Shown piece by piece: positions 36,313 to 48,628 of a DNA stretch of 64,000 nt. Origin of the DNA: Clitoria ternatea (lineage: Eukaryota; Streptophyta; Magnoliopsida; Fabales; Fabaceae); NCBI GenBank assembly GCA_037962975.1, contig CM075676.1, positions 94,496,001-94,560,000 of the forward strand, written 5' to 3'. The notes beneath the pieces are model-generated. The model was not told where the DNA came from. It made no database searches and saw nothing but the letters and a program-made list of their open reading frames with translations. Made by a program: the position numbers and the translations under genes. Position 1 is the stretch's first letter. Each line of letters opens with the position of its first letter.

Positions 36313-37195
36313 TCATTTGAAGACCTCTTATTTCTTTTCTTGTTTGTGTTGTTCAATTATTTTATTTTTAAGTGGAAAATTTAATCTTTGGTCTATTGTA
36401 AAAATGTGTTCAATCAATTTGACGTAATTGTCTTGTGACAGACAGTGTGGAGTGCTAATACCTTCTCTATTTGTAATTTGACTTCCGAATTGAAGTCTCA
36501 TTTTCTTCAACTAGTGCCTTAATTAGAAGGTTTTCCTGATATTTTCCTACAAAAATTAAATATTCATCGCAACTCTATATTTTCGGGGCCGGTCACGATT
36601 CTATTCACGACAAACTCTATTAAACAAGTTTATTTTTTATATGAATCATTAGATCAAGATCAAAAGTGTGGTCTTTGATGAGAACAAATGTATAGAGATT
36701 TATTTAATATTTTTGAATGAGAATAATAATATAGGTGAAATTGTAAATAATTAATGGTAAAGTTTTTTTTGTTTCATCTTAAATCTTTCAACGACTAAAA
36801 ATAAATCAAATCATTTTTAAAATTTTTTTTGGTGAATGGAACTTTTCAGTAAGAAAAAGAAGCATATAGATATGGGCCTAGTGTTTCAAAAAATGTTTTC
36901 TAAACACTGACTTTTATAGGAGGCTAATATTGTAATATTATGTTGAAGCCTAAACAAAAATAACAATATATGGATGCTATTGATCCGTAGGCCTCTTTTT
37001 TTGGGTCAAAATCCATAGGCCTTGTACGGAGTTTTTTTGTGTTAAACGAAGCCCAAATTTTACATGTTGAACAGAATCCAACATAGAAATTTAAGCAAAT
37101 GCTCAACAAAAAAGATAAAGAAATTTAAGCAAATGCAGCATTGGGCTCATTTCATCAACATCTATTCGAAATTGCTAGCAATATATATCTTATAA

Positions 37196-37312
37196 ATATC
37201 ATTTATATTTTCACCCAAAAAAAAAATCATTTATATTAAAAAAATCTTATAACTATCATTTATATTAAAAATTATCATTTATATTGTTTGCCAAAAAAAA
37301 TCATTTATATTA
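37196..37312. repeat. ATCATTTATATT short tandem cluster
   Basis: Five copies of (A/T)TCATTTATATT separated by A-rich spacers of variable length. Confidence 0.8.
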
Positions 37313-38304
37313 CTTTTAGTAAAATTTGAAGCTCCGTCTTAAATTTACGAAAAAAGTTCAAATTAAAATTCAACGCTAATTATTAAAATAAGTTGCGATA
37401 TCAATCAACAATTAACAAATAATGTTTTTATAACGATTAACAAATAATGTAAAATATTGAAAGAAAATCCAAAACTCTTTTATAAACTTTTTTTTTATTT
37501 TTTACTGTTTGATATATCTTTTTTGGATTTCTTAATATTCTATTAATACAAATATTTAGTTTTAAACTAATTAAAATAATTCACAAATTCTTAACTAATT
37601 TACAATTAGGTATGACAGATGTATCGCACCTGATGAGATTGACCAACCTCTACTCTAAGTTTGATAGGTAAAATTTGTTTTGATTGGGAATAAATAAAAA
37701 TTCTTCTCAACCTCATTCCGATTTGATAATAAGGATGAAGACGAGTAAAGGGAAAACAACTACTCATCATGACCTTGCATTGAAGCTATTCTAATATTTA
37801 ATAGTTTTACTTATAGTTATAGGTAAATGATAATAATAAATTTATATATATATATATTTTCTTAAAATAATATATATTCATGAAGTTGGTTATTTATAAA
37901 AATGTAATGTTTATTTTATATATTATTTTAATTCAAATTTCTTAGATATATATAATTTATTTTATATAATTTATTTAAAATTATATATTTAAGTTATCAA
38001 ATGAATGAAAATAAAAAATAAAGTATGGTACTACGAGAACCTACAAAAACGAGATAAGTTTCAAAATTTCAAACTTGTAATGTCTTAACTTGATGACAAG
38101 TGTAGCGTCTTAGGTCAATTTTACAATTATTTTAAGTCGTTTAATTAAATTTTGAATTAAATTTTCCATAAATAATTAATTTAATTTCCTCATATCTATA
38201 AAAATAATCGTTTTTAGTAAAAAGGACCAAAATATAAAATATGTTATAAATTAAAAACCCCAAAAGCTATTGGAAATGGTAGAAACTCAAAAAACTGAAA
38301 CAAG

Positions 38305-38395
38305 GGTCTGACGCTACGCGTAAGCCCCACGCTACACGTAAACCCCAAAACGTAGCACTGACGCTACGCGTCATGCTGGCGCTCAGCGTCAGCTT
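38305..38395. repeat. Palindromic-couplet array of LTR-D (TGACGCTACGCGTCA type)
   Basis: Two couplets. TGACGCTACGCGTA at 38309 pairs with a unit at about 38327. TGACGCTACGCGTCA at 38359 pairs with TGGCGCTCAGCGTCA at 38377. Within-couplet spacing is 18 bp, and couplets are 50 bp apart. The intact unit has six-base arms TGACGC and GCGTCA around TAC. Confidence 0.85.
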
Positions 38396-39589
38396 GACAG
38401 TGGCAGCACATGTTGCTGTTACATATTTTAGGCCAAACGACTAACTTTTAACCTACCTATTTGGCCTGTTTCAGATCTGATTGCCACAAAAATTCACGAG
38501 CCACATGTTTTCCCCATTCCAGAACTGTTGGCATTGTTTGTTTGCCAAAATTTCATCATATGCGCAAGTTATGTGCAAAAGGCATTTTAACACAAATAAG
38601 TGCAAAACTCTTACATCAAACTAGCTAAATGGACACTAAATGGCCCAAGGCCTATATGCGTAGTTTCAAAATGATCTAGGAAACCTATTGATCCCTTTCG
38701 GGAGTCTTAAAACCCGTCGGATCTCAAATTCACCTACTTAGTTCCTTGTTTTCATATAAATGCCTATTTAGCTACATGCATAATTAATCCATCCATATGA
38801 ATTCACATTCTCATAAAATCAACACACAAATTACGGATCATCGTTTATTGCAATCAATCTTAGCCACATTAACTATATGCTAAGGTGATCCAACAAGCAC
38901 ATAAAACATACCATGATATTACATACGTTAAACATACTACATAAATCCATTCATTTCATAATTTCCATTATTCTATATCTCATATCATAGCATCATCATC
39001 ATCATATGAAATCCTGAACACATAATCATCATCAACATCATCAATTCATCATGGAGTCACATAATTACTCGAGTAAACTAAATCACATTCACGCAAAGCA
39101 TAATATGCTATTGCACACATTAAATCCGTATCATACATTCATTATTCCATAATTACTTCGCTCATTGGCATCAATTCTTCGCTTGGCGCACCTCCAGGGC
39201 ATTGGCATCTTCCCTATCACTGGTCACTGAATTTAACAATAGCAAGGGTGAGTGTTTGACATATCATAATTAATATAAGATAGAATAATGAATGTACTTA
39301 CTTAATACCTAAAATTCTCATTATTAATTAACTTATCCGGTTCCATTATATTAATATACATATATCTTGCCTCTATGTCATAATACTATGTATCTACACA
39401 TTCCATAATATAATTTACAAGTCAACATAAACTACATACATGGTCTCATTCACAAACTCATACTAAGCACATATCCTACATTAAACCTCATTCACATCCA
39501 AGTCATATTCATAATTAATCATCAATGTCATCATAAAAACATCATAAACATTAATTCATGTATATAACACCACTGACTCACGGGCATAA

Positions 39590-39800
39590 CTGACTCCTAG
39601 TATCCGGATACTAAAGGATCGTCCTTCAGCCGGGGGTCCTACTTGACACCCCATGGACCCTGCTTGGTCCACTGAGTTCTGCTTGACTATCCACCTCAAC
39701 CACTGGGTCCTACTTGACCACTGGGTAGCTCATCTGGGCATAAAAACCACAGGAGCTAGAAAACGATGGGCTACACATACCATCGGCTGTCCCACACCAC
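39590..39800 (-). repeat. Conserved TCCTACTTGAC block of LTR-D
   Basis: Includes TAGTATCCGGATACTA, GGGTCCTACTTGACACCCC, a GAGTTCTGCTTGACT variant, GGGTCCTACTTGACCACTGG and a trailing ACCATCGGCTGTCCC. It matches the LTR-B block at most positions. Confidence 0.85.
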
Positions 39801-40334
39801 ATAATCACATACAAAATCATATCATCATGGCTTTAACATAATCAATTCCATTCATATCTGTTAGAAGCTTACACATAAACATCGCACAGAGCGGTCAAAT
39901 AGACCCAACCCTCACCAGCCATGTTGCCATATTTCCATAATCGTCATTTCATTATTCTCATCAAGTGATTATCAATTTCACATCTCTTTTATTATCAATT
40001 TAACATATTTATCATAAACACGATTATTACTCATTCTAACTCACAATCTACAAAGCATTGCACATATTTACATAATCCATATATTTATTTACTTGCTTTC
40101 TATCACATAATTAATTATTCTAACACACTTTCTCAACACTTTAACTATCTAGTCACACACAAACATACATAAATAATTATATAAATCATGACCAACTAAT
40201 CTACATTATTTTTAGCAATTCCTAATTAGTTTCCAAGCTTCCGAAGCTATCATATGATCTAATCCTAATTAATTACGACTCAAACACCCCCTTACCTCGA
40301 TTCCAAGCTTCAATAATTTGTTTTTGATGTCGTT

Positions 40335-43300
40335 TGTAACATCCCAAAAATTTCATTCTTATGTATAATCATTTTAATTTAGACCATCAATGATATTATC
40401 CATTTTATCTCAACTTTCTACATAAATTTTGGTTAGGACAACATCTTCAATTTAACCTTTTACCATTGTAAATAATTATAACTTTATACCTTAGGTAAAA
40501 GTTAACCAAATAACTTATTACCTATTTCCTTAGTTATTAATTTCTTTGTCGTTTCCATTTACTCCCATCAAATTACCATATACTCCACTCAAAATGCATC
40601 ATCTTGTACACATTTTAATTCCTAGTTAGAGTCCAAATTTGAAAATATGGTAAACTACAAAGTTGTTTCTCTTCTTCTTAGCTTTCCAACAAGATCAAAT
40701 TTATTAAAATTCATTAAGATTTGAGAGAGATATGCCCAGAATATTGAAATTATTTTAGAATTGGTATTTTACTTCAATCATATCATCTTGTACATATATT
40801 AATGCCTAGTTAGAGTCCAAATTTGAAAAGGTCGTCAACTACAAAGTTGTTCCTCATTGTCTTATCTTTCCAACAAGACCAAATTTATTAAAATCCATTA
40901 AGATATGAGAGACATATGCCAAAAATACCGAAACTGTATCAGAATTGATATTTACTTCAATCATACAAGCTACATTACGTAGGCTGTGGGAATGGTCAAC
41001 AATACAGCCCATTTTTCTCACCTAAAACCTTCATTATCACCATACATAATGCACCTAATATCTCATTACAATCCCATTATGAAAAGCTTGTCCTCCACTT
41101 GTCATTTGCATGATTAAATCAACACTACATCTTGTTCCCAAATCTGAAATCTTATAACAAGCTAGTGAAGACATATCTCTCATTTTCTCTATCAAAGTCA
41201 CTCTTAATTTGAAGCTAGGACAATAAGAGAACACTTTCAACCACTCTAGGATCCTCCATTAAGGTAAGATGGGATAGGGTTGTGAATAAATATGGAATGG
41301 GTAGAATTGTATGCTGTCCTAGGATTTCCAGATTTATTTTTGTAACTTGTTACCTAATTTCAAAGCTGAAAACGTGTGAATTTGACTTTTACTTCTTTAT
41401 CAAAGTTGTAGATCTTTTTGTTATGTGAATTTGGAGACTTGAACTAACTAATTTGGATATGTATAGCATGAATTATGGTCAAAATGCTGAAGTATGTTTC
41501 TTTTGAATGTTTCATGACTTGGTTCTAGATATATGTTGAGATTGTAAATTTTGTGAGTATGATTAGCCATCTTTATCTTCATAAAAGTTGTTGATATAAA
41601 TGTTATGATTCTGTTAGATTTGGTCTTATATCAAAACTCTAAGTAATATGTAATTTATGCTTAAATTACTTTCATGTGCTCATGTTGTTTAATTGTTTCT
41701 GAAAATGAGTGTCTTTAATTAAAGTTTAGTAATTCATATATTTTGAAATTGAAAATGATATATCCATGAAATTTGTAGATCCTTGTGTCCTATAAATTTA
41801 GAGACTAAAATCTTCTAAAAAGGATAAGTAAAACTTGAGTTATGATTTATTTATTAAAGTATGACGTTTCTGAAAGCTATGTATGAGTCAGTGCTTGTCT
41901 AACTGTTTGAGAATAATTTATAAGGAATTAATTTTTGATCCCTTCATAAAAGTTTTAGATATTTGAGTTATGAACATGTGAGATTTAGTCCCATGTAAAA
42001 ATAATTTTTTTATTAAGAGATATACAATTTTTATCAAAGGTTGTCAAAGCTATAATTGAATCTGTAATATTAAAATTACTATTTTGAAGTTAGAAAGTAA
42101 TTTTGAAACTGCGTTTTATACTTATAGAATTAGGATATATGGTCTTCATAAAAATTATAGATAATTCTGTTTTTGAAAATTTGGCATAAGTTTTATCTTA
42201 AAATAATTTTTTTACAATGAGATATACCTATTTTACCAAACTGTGTACATGCAGTAAAAATTTACAAAAGTCAGTGTGTTGTTTGTAACATGGAGTAAAT
42301 TCTGTAAGGAATTAGAATTTTTGGTCTTCATGAATGTTGTAGATAATTTTGTTATGGAACTACAGAAAGTGGAATTACTCAAAAAGATTTAATTTGCTCA
42401 CGTTATGGCCTTTTTACTAATGTATGTTGCTATTGTAAATTTCTAAAATTTACCTATGATGGTTGTTATGGATGAAAATGATATGTTCTATGTGGGTAAT
42501 GATTTATTTATAAATTATTGAGGGATTATTGATTAATATAGATGTTATTGAGTGTCCTATGAATGTCATACAGTATGTATATCTTTGTGATGAATAATTA
42601 TGAATGACTAAATTAATGTATATATGAATGTCTTATGGTTTATTGAGATGTGTTGTTGAACTGTAAATCCATGATTTTGAGAATTGATATATGTGATGTG
42701 TCCTTTGAGGACTTGTGGCTTTCCAAGTGATTATGGAAGTATTAATATCATGATATGTTAAATTGATAAAGAGAATTAAAGACATTTATGTATCATAAGC
42801 ATTTGGACGCACCATGGAATTTAAGGGTTCCATGATTGCCGGCCCTGGTGGGGGGTTACTCTATGATGAGTTAAAGCCTTGTTTTCGTTAAGCGCCATGG
42901 AGGGTAAGGATTCATGGTATATGCTAAGTCCTACTTGTGTACTTTGGTACTTGAGCGCTACGAAGGGTAAGAATTTGTGGCATTATGATAAGTCCTACTT
43001 GTGTCTCTATGAGGCTTTTTACTGTAGTATTTCCACTAAACCAAAATGGATCCAACATGACATCATTTAGCTAATTAAAGATTATTAAATGTAAATGACA
43101 TTGTTTGGCATATTCATCATATCATAATTGTTTGTTGATTATGTTTGTGCAATTTTACTTATTTTATATTTATTCTATCTCACTCTTACATTATTTTTAT
43201 AGTACGTGCTTCACAAAATGAAGAGTAGTGAAATTGATGAAGCTTTTATGTTTTATTGCTTGGACTTTGACCTTATTTGACTTATGTGTTGTAATAATAT

Positions 43301-43528
43301 TATTATGTACCTCGTACTGCAATCTTACCTATCGTTTCCGCTATATAAATGTATTGTGTTTTATTCATTCACGACTAGTATGCATGATAATATTTTACAT
43401 TTTTCAATTTTGACGTGATCTCAGAATTTAAATTGTGAATTTCAAAATAATTCTTTAAACGTGAAAAATTTACTACAAAAATTTGGGTTAATTAATTTGA
43501 ATTTGTAATTTAGGTTTTGGGTGTCACA
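40335..43528 (+). mobile_element. LTR-E: 3.2-kb solo LTR nested in LTR-D
   Basis: Starts TGTAACATCCC and ends GGTTTTGGGTGTCACA. It is flanked by TCGTT (40330-40334) and TCGGT (43529-43533), a 5-bp duplication with one mismatch. It is 3,194 bp long. The body differs from LTR-A to LTR-D. It contains an internal 184-bp duplication and two copies of a GTCCTACTTGTGT-containing unit at 42930-43015, reminiscent of the reiterated block in the other family. No coding potential is evident. Confidence 0.8.
40600..40966. repeat. 184-bp tandem duplication inside LTR-E
   Basis: CATCTTGTACA... begins at 40600 and again at 40784. The copies share CTAGTTAGAGTCCAAATTTG, ACTACAAAGTTGTT, CTTTCCAACAAGA and TTACTTCAATCATA, with about 15 percent divergence by eye. 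Confidence 0.85.
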
Positions 43529-44070
43529 TCGGTTGCATCCTTTGATCACTTGATTCCGAATTCGACACCTGCTTCACCAATCGTCCCTCCGACACTCGTT
43601 TTGGCACCTACGATCACCGAAACACACAATCCATTAGTACATTGCCTTCCTCAACATGCCAAATGCAAAACCCAAGCTTTGTAAGTTCATAAAGTGCGAA
43701 ATCCAAACCCCCATGGCCATATGCAAATTCGGTTTTGAGAGAGGAGAAGAAGAATCATGCAATCAAGACATGCATTACCTTACTCTCCAATGTCCAAAAC
43801 CAAAAAAAAAATGGGAGCTTCCACCTTATTCTGAGCCAAACCCGTAAGAGAGAAAAAAGAGAGAGGGGAAGAGTGGTTTCAGCTTCCCTCCTGACGCTAC
43901 GTGTCAGGTTCCTATACCATTTCTTTTAAAATTCATTTTTAAGTTATCTCATCTTTCTAAAAATCCATTTTAAATTACTGATTTACTTTAAAATCCCATT
44001 TCCTTTTTATTTCAACTTAATTAAATATTTTATTTATTTTTATAAATATTAATTTACCAGGGATGTTACA

Positions 44071-44335
44071 AGAACATATTCCACCCCGACCTTATGTGGC
44101 CATGTTTATCTACTACTATATAGAAAACTTATAAAAAATAAAAATTAATTTCAAAATTAATCTCTTTTTTTCTTTTCGGTGTATTTTTTTTTAAATATTT
44201 TCCTTTAATCTCACTCATCTCAAACACAAGTAGTAGTAGTGTACTACCCAGCATCACGCTAGCATGTGGTTGTTTATTACTATAGGGTTTAACCAAACCC
44301 AATCATGAACCTATTTCTCACCCTAATCCACCACC
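44071..44335 (+). promoter_or_regulatory. Residual proximal promoter and leader of the snRNP 27 kDa-like gene
   Basis: Only 265 bp separate the edge of LTR-D from the start codon. It includes a telo-box-like TAGGGTTT at 44283-44290, a motif frequent in promoters and leaders of plant translation and RNA-processing genes, and a CCACCATGA start context. I see no clear TATA box. Anything further upstream now comes from LTR-D. Confidence 0.5.
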
Positions 44336-44920
44336 ATGACCGATCGTGACCGCGACCGCGACCGCGACCGAGCTCGTGACAGAGAAAGAGAACGAAGACG
44401 AGACAAGGATGACCGTGACCGTGACCGAGACCGAGACCGAGACCGCGACCGTGATCGAGCGCGCAGCAAGAGATCCCGTTCGCGGTCACTCGACCGTGGC
44501 CGTTCTCGTCACGCGCGCTCACCTGACCGTTCGCGTTCTCCAGGCGACCGCTCTCACCGGCGGCGGCACCACCGGACGCCTTCCCCCGATCCTCCGAGGA
44601 AGCGTCACCGGAGAGACTCCGCTGATGAGGAGCACAGGGATACGAAGAAAGCGGTGTCGGACTTCGTGGATGGCATCGCGAAGGAACAGCAGAAGCAGAA
44701 AGAGAACGGAGGTGAAGGAGGAGAACCCGAAGGGAACGAGGACGAGGTTGAGATGATGAAGATGCTTGGGATCCCTACCGGATTCGACTCCACCAAGGGG
44801 AAGCCTGTCGCCGGTGCTGACGTTAGCGGCGTCAGGGCCGTCACTAAGCGACAGCCCCGCCAGTACATGAACCGACGTGGCGGCTTCAATCGCCCATTGC
44901 CGGCTGAGAGGAATCGCTAG
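44336..44920 (+). CDS. SNRNP27: U4/U6.U5 tri-snRNP 27 kDa-like protein
   Basis: A single-exon reading frame of 194 residues with an intact start in good context (CCACCATGA). Residues 2-45 are alternating Arg-Asp (RD) repeats. Residues about 45-95 are RS/RP-rich (SKRSRSRSLDRGRSRHARSP), then comes a Lys/Glu-rich linker. The C-terminal 60 residues hold the family signature: EVEMMKMLGIPTGFDSTKGK, then KRQPRQYMNRRGGFNRPLP. In the human and yeast-lineage relatives this C-terminus binds within the U4/U6.U5 tri-snRNP before spliceosome activation and influences 5' splice-site choice; the RS/RD part is disordered. The plant protein ends a few residues after the NRPL motif, as usual. GC content of the coding part is far above its surroundings. 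The gene probably has a 3'-UTR intron. Confidence 0.9.
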   Translation: MTDRDRDRDRDRARDRERERRRDKDDRDRDRDRDRDRDRDRARSKRSRSRSLDRGRSRHARSPDRSRSPGDRSHRRRHHRTPSPDPPRKRHRRDSADEEHRDTKKAVSDFVDGIAKEQQKQKENGGEGGEPEGNEDEVEMMKMLGIPTGFDSTKGKPVAGADVSGVRAVTKRQPRQYMNRRGGFNRPLPAERNR

Positions 44921-47039
44921 GGTTTCACTTTTTTCAGGTGTGTTGCATTCTATTTTTCCTTCTCAATAAAATTAGGGTTTAGTTCTAATTTTGTGGTTGC
45001 GATCTGCGATTAGGTATGGATTGATTGAAAGTTAACTGAATGTTTACGTTTTCCGCTCAGTGATGTAGGAACAGTGTGGGTTTGTGATGATAGATATTAG
45101 GTTAGCTCAATTTTGTGTATTGGAGGGTTGTCAAATAGTTGTCTTTAGCGTTGATTCTGTTTGTGTTTTATGATATCTTTAACCTTTCCATTGAGATATG
45201 CAGTGTTGTTTATCAGCTTTGTTACACTTGTCTGTGTTGTTGAGGATGGGACTGTCGCTGATTTCCCCCTTCCATGGTTCTCCCTTTTTTCTTGAATCAC
45301 TGCGTATTAATTTTTATTCTTCTGTTTCCTTGCATACACCAGTCTATCCCAACCATGTCTACTAAAATGCAGAGTTTTCAAGTCCATAATAAGATACTCC
45401 ATTGTTCAGGAAAATTTCTCTCCCTTGAATATTAACTCCTCTAATAGGAAAGGATAAATTAGGCCCAATTAGAAAATTAGGAAATACCCCATTAATTAGC
45501 ACTTCTGGAATATTCTATGTTTTCCCTATATTTGTATGTCACTCTTGGTATTAAATAGATAAGAAAAATGAATTTTATATTTTAATTGTTTATTGCTTTT
45601 TATTTTTAGTGTAGTTTCTGCTGTAAACCCCTTGGTAGAAAAAACCCTTCCTATCATCCTCATTACTCTCCTATGAAACCTACCCTTGGAGTGAATTACT
45701 CTCACCTAACTGACGTTCTTCTCTTTTACGCAAGCTCACTGTCCTTCCTGGGATTGGTTAGTTGGTAGAGCTTAGAAATAATGCTGAATGGCGCTTTAGT
45801 TTTGGTGCACATTTTTCCATTTAGAGTAGGCGGTTGGGCGAGAAGATTACGATTTGAGAGGTGAGGAACGTGGACAAATTATTTACTATTCTTCTTTGTT
45901 CTTTTCCCTTCCAAATCTCATTTGTGTTGAATCACAAAGCTTATAGTTCTTTTTTCCCCCTCCCCATTCTAGTGGAAATCATATTCTCTTTGTAGTAATA
46001 TATTATATTATGAACTTCTATGCCACTAAACTAGGAAACAAAAATGACATAAGACATGGATAAGGGGATTTGACATATTAGAAACATTGTAAGACACCCA
46101 ACAGCTATAACATAGCGTATAAAACTAATTAAATATTAACATGAAATAGAAATATTGAATCACAACTGAGAATTCATATTTTAAATAACCAGGTGTCATT
46201 GTAGACGTTATAAAATCTTATAATTTATATTATTATTGTGGTATTTTATTTTTGTTTTGCTATGATAGTTTAAGAATAAAAAGCTAAATAAATTTTCAAT
46301 GATGTTTGAACTTAGATGCAGTGCCCAGCATGGCTACTAGTTAGAAGTGTGTGTTTGTTCATGCTAAGTGTGGAAGCAAGCAAACACTATAGGATGCTTA
46401 GGCAGGCAAGATATTCTTGTCCACCTTGTACTTGGATATGCAATGTGGGGGACTATTGATCGAGGAATTGGCAGGTTTGTTTGGAGGGAACGTCTGGATG
46501 CATATTGTGAATGTAAGAAATGTGTGAAGTATGTTTAATTTTTAATACATGGCTCTTAACTCCTTTAGGTAAACTTATCTATTTTAGAAGATTTTTTTGA
46601 GATTAGAGACTGGAGAGAGATTTCAGGCAGTTAGACTTTGGAAACATATGGTGAGAATTGTGATAGGATGTAATGGCGATATTAACTAGAAGATTTTTGG
46701 TAAAGCAGTTGTGACATAGTTAGGTCCACTGCTGGAAATCATTTATTTTGTTTCTGAGCTTTATCTGTTTTCTTTATCCAGAAACATGCTATGTTAGTAT
46801 GCTAACTTTTCAAAGGGGTAAATTGCGTCAATAATTGATATATAGCTTAGAAATGTCATAATTGGCAATAAGGATAATGATTATTTACTACTACCTCTGT
46901 CTAATATTATGTCACTTTTGCAATATTGATTTGTCTCATTATTTGTCACTTTAGAATTTCTATGCTAAGAAATCCCTGTTTGGTAAATCCTACTCTTCAA
47001 CATTAATGCGTGTCTATTATAACTAGTATCTGTTGTTTG

Positions 47040-48190
47040 CTATGTTGTCCGGATACTTAGTACGACACGGATATGGTATGGATACGGCGATATGGGACAT
47101 TTCAAAAAAACCAAGATACAATATGGCTTAGGTACATTTATAGAAATTTCACAAAAATATGTATTTTATATAAATACATGATAACTTTTTTCCTGCTATT
47201 TCAATTTCAAGTAAAGTGAGATCAATTTACAGCAAACAATTAAACTACAAGTTTTAACATTAAAAAATAAAGAGAGAATTGAATGGAAAACCCATTCCTT
47301 CTTTTTTACTAAACATCATAATATATATATATATTTTGTGAATAAAACATCATAATATATTTAAAACCACATGAAAGAGAACAAATATATAAATTACACA
47401 TTCAACAATTAGAATGTTAAATAAAAAAAGATATAACACTAGTAAATTATAAACAGAGCCTACCAAACTAATACAAAAATTTACCAAAACCAATATAATA
47501 AATTTTTTTACCACCAACATCATTACCAATATATAAAACAGAAGCAAGAGCATACACAATCTATCTTACTAATATCGGTCTAAGAAGAAATCAGAAGATG
47601 CAAACACTGGGAACAAACACTAAGAGAAATAAATACCACTAAGAACCAAGACGCGAACATTGTGCGAGCAGCTGCGAGAACGAAGACGTGAAGCTGCGAG
47701 AAGTGAGAACACGGAAGCTTTGAGCATCTGAACCACTTAGAAGAGAAGCAAGAAACAGATAAGCTACGAAGCCGTGAGCACCACCCAGAAGCTAGGAAGC
47801 AGCGAGCGCTGAGCACCACCAAGAAGCAACAATGCGAGAAGGAAGTGCAGAATGAGAAGAAGCAAAGGCATGGGAACATCAAGCTGAGAATAAAGAACCC
47901 CAAATCCCTAGGGAAGTGTCTTGAGATGGAGGAAACAGCTAAAGATATGTCTCTGATCCTATTAGAGTCAACACTCAATATCTATTGAAAAACATGTTTC
48001 GAATCTTCAAAGGGGAAAAAAGAGCCCAGTCGTATCGTGTTAGACGGCTAAGTCGTGTCTGTGATAATACATGGCATATCCATGCTGTATCAATAAGGTA
48101 TCTGGTTTTTTCAAATTTTTTTTTTAAAATAAAGTCTGATACTTTTCGGATACGTATCGGTTGTGTATCAGTGTCTGATACTGATATGGG
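47040..48190. mobile_element. Possible decayed DNA transposon with GTATCGGATAC-like ends
   Basis: The left side has TTGTCCGGATACTTAGTACGACACGGATATG. The right side has TTCGGATACGTATCGG, GTGTATCAGTGTCTGATACTG. Both are rich in inverted GATAC/GTATC motifs resembling ends of plant Mutator-like or hAT non-autonomous elements. I could not define a target duplication. The minus-strand frame at 47580-47978 lies inside and is rich in short AAGCTGCGAG-like repeats rather than coding. Confidence 0.3.
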
Positions 48191-48342
48191 GCCATTTTAG
48201 ACCTATTTAGGCTTGATAGGTTGTTTGCCCCCTTGAGATAAAAGATTCCATTGTATTCTTCATTTGTGTGACTGGTGTTCCTAAGGTTAATTTCCTGACA
48301 TTCATAGTTTTTTTATGTTTACACAATTGCTGTTTGCATGTC

Positions 48343-48628
48343 TTTTAGTAGCGAATGGAAATATTACCACCAGAGATTATCTGTCTGTGACTGTAGCTGC
48401 TTTCGTTGGTTAAGAGTAGTGTGATTTTGTAAGAATTGTTTTCTTCCAACTTTTTATGGACTTTTGAGAGAACCAATCCAGTGAAGCTTATGAAGTGGCC
48501 ATAATTTTAGTAGCAAACGGAAATGCTACACTAGAGATTATCTGTCTGTGACTCTGTAGCTGCTTGTTTTGGTTAAGAGTGGTGTGTCTTTTGCAAGAAT
48601 TGTTTTCTGCAAAACATTTATGGACTGT
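48343..48628. repeat. Direct duplication of about 125 bp, offset 160 bp
   Basis: TTTTAGTAGCGAATGGAAAT...GAGATTATCTGTCTGTGACT...GGTTAAGAGT...GCAAGAATTGTTTTCT recurs at about 48343-48466 and 48505-48628 with a few differences. Confidence 0.85.

Larger units (their letters stand above)
35691..38095. other. AT-rich intergenic DNA with short local repeats
   Basis: No gene seen. Contains a duplicated TTAATATGCATGAATTGTTT (35927 and 35962), a repeat around GGACGAGACGTCC, and five copies of ATCATTTATATT at 37198-37312. Confidence 0.6.
38101..44070 (-). mobile_element. LTR-D: solo LTR, interrupted by LTR-E, just upstream of the snRNP gene
   Basis: Minus-strand start at 44070 (TGTAACATCCCTGG) and end at 38101 (CTAAGACGCTACA). 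Without LTR-E it is about 2.8 kb. It is related to LTR-A, B and C through the termini, the TCCTACTTGAC block (39590-39800), the GGCGCACCTCC...TCACTGGTCACTG block (39185-39228) and the palindrome arrays. Flanking pentamers are ACAAG on the left and AGAAC on the right, an unconvincing duplication, so the insertion boundaries are slightly less secure than for the other elements. Its 5' edge lies 265 bp before the start codon of the downstream splicing gene and points away from it. Confidence 0.7.

Noticed and set aside
44346..44756. Second 136-codon frame overlapping the snRNP gene, and antisense frames at 44289-44522 and 44605-44889
   Set aside because: They are by-products of the GACCGN repeat and high GC. 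The +1 frame protein is low complexity and unlike any family, while the main frame carries the conserved C-terminal signature.
47580..47978. 132-codon minus-strand frame with Ser/Cys/Phe-rich product
   Set aside because: The underlying DNA is a run of AAGCTGCGAG-like repeats inside a TE-like stretch, so the frame looks incidental.
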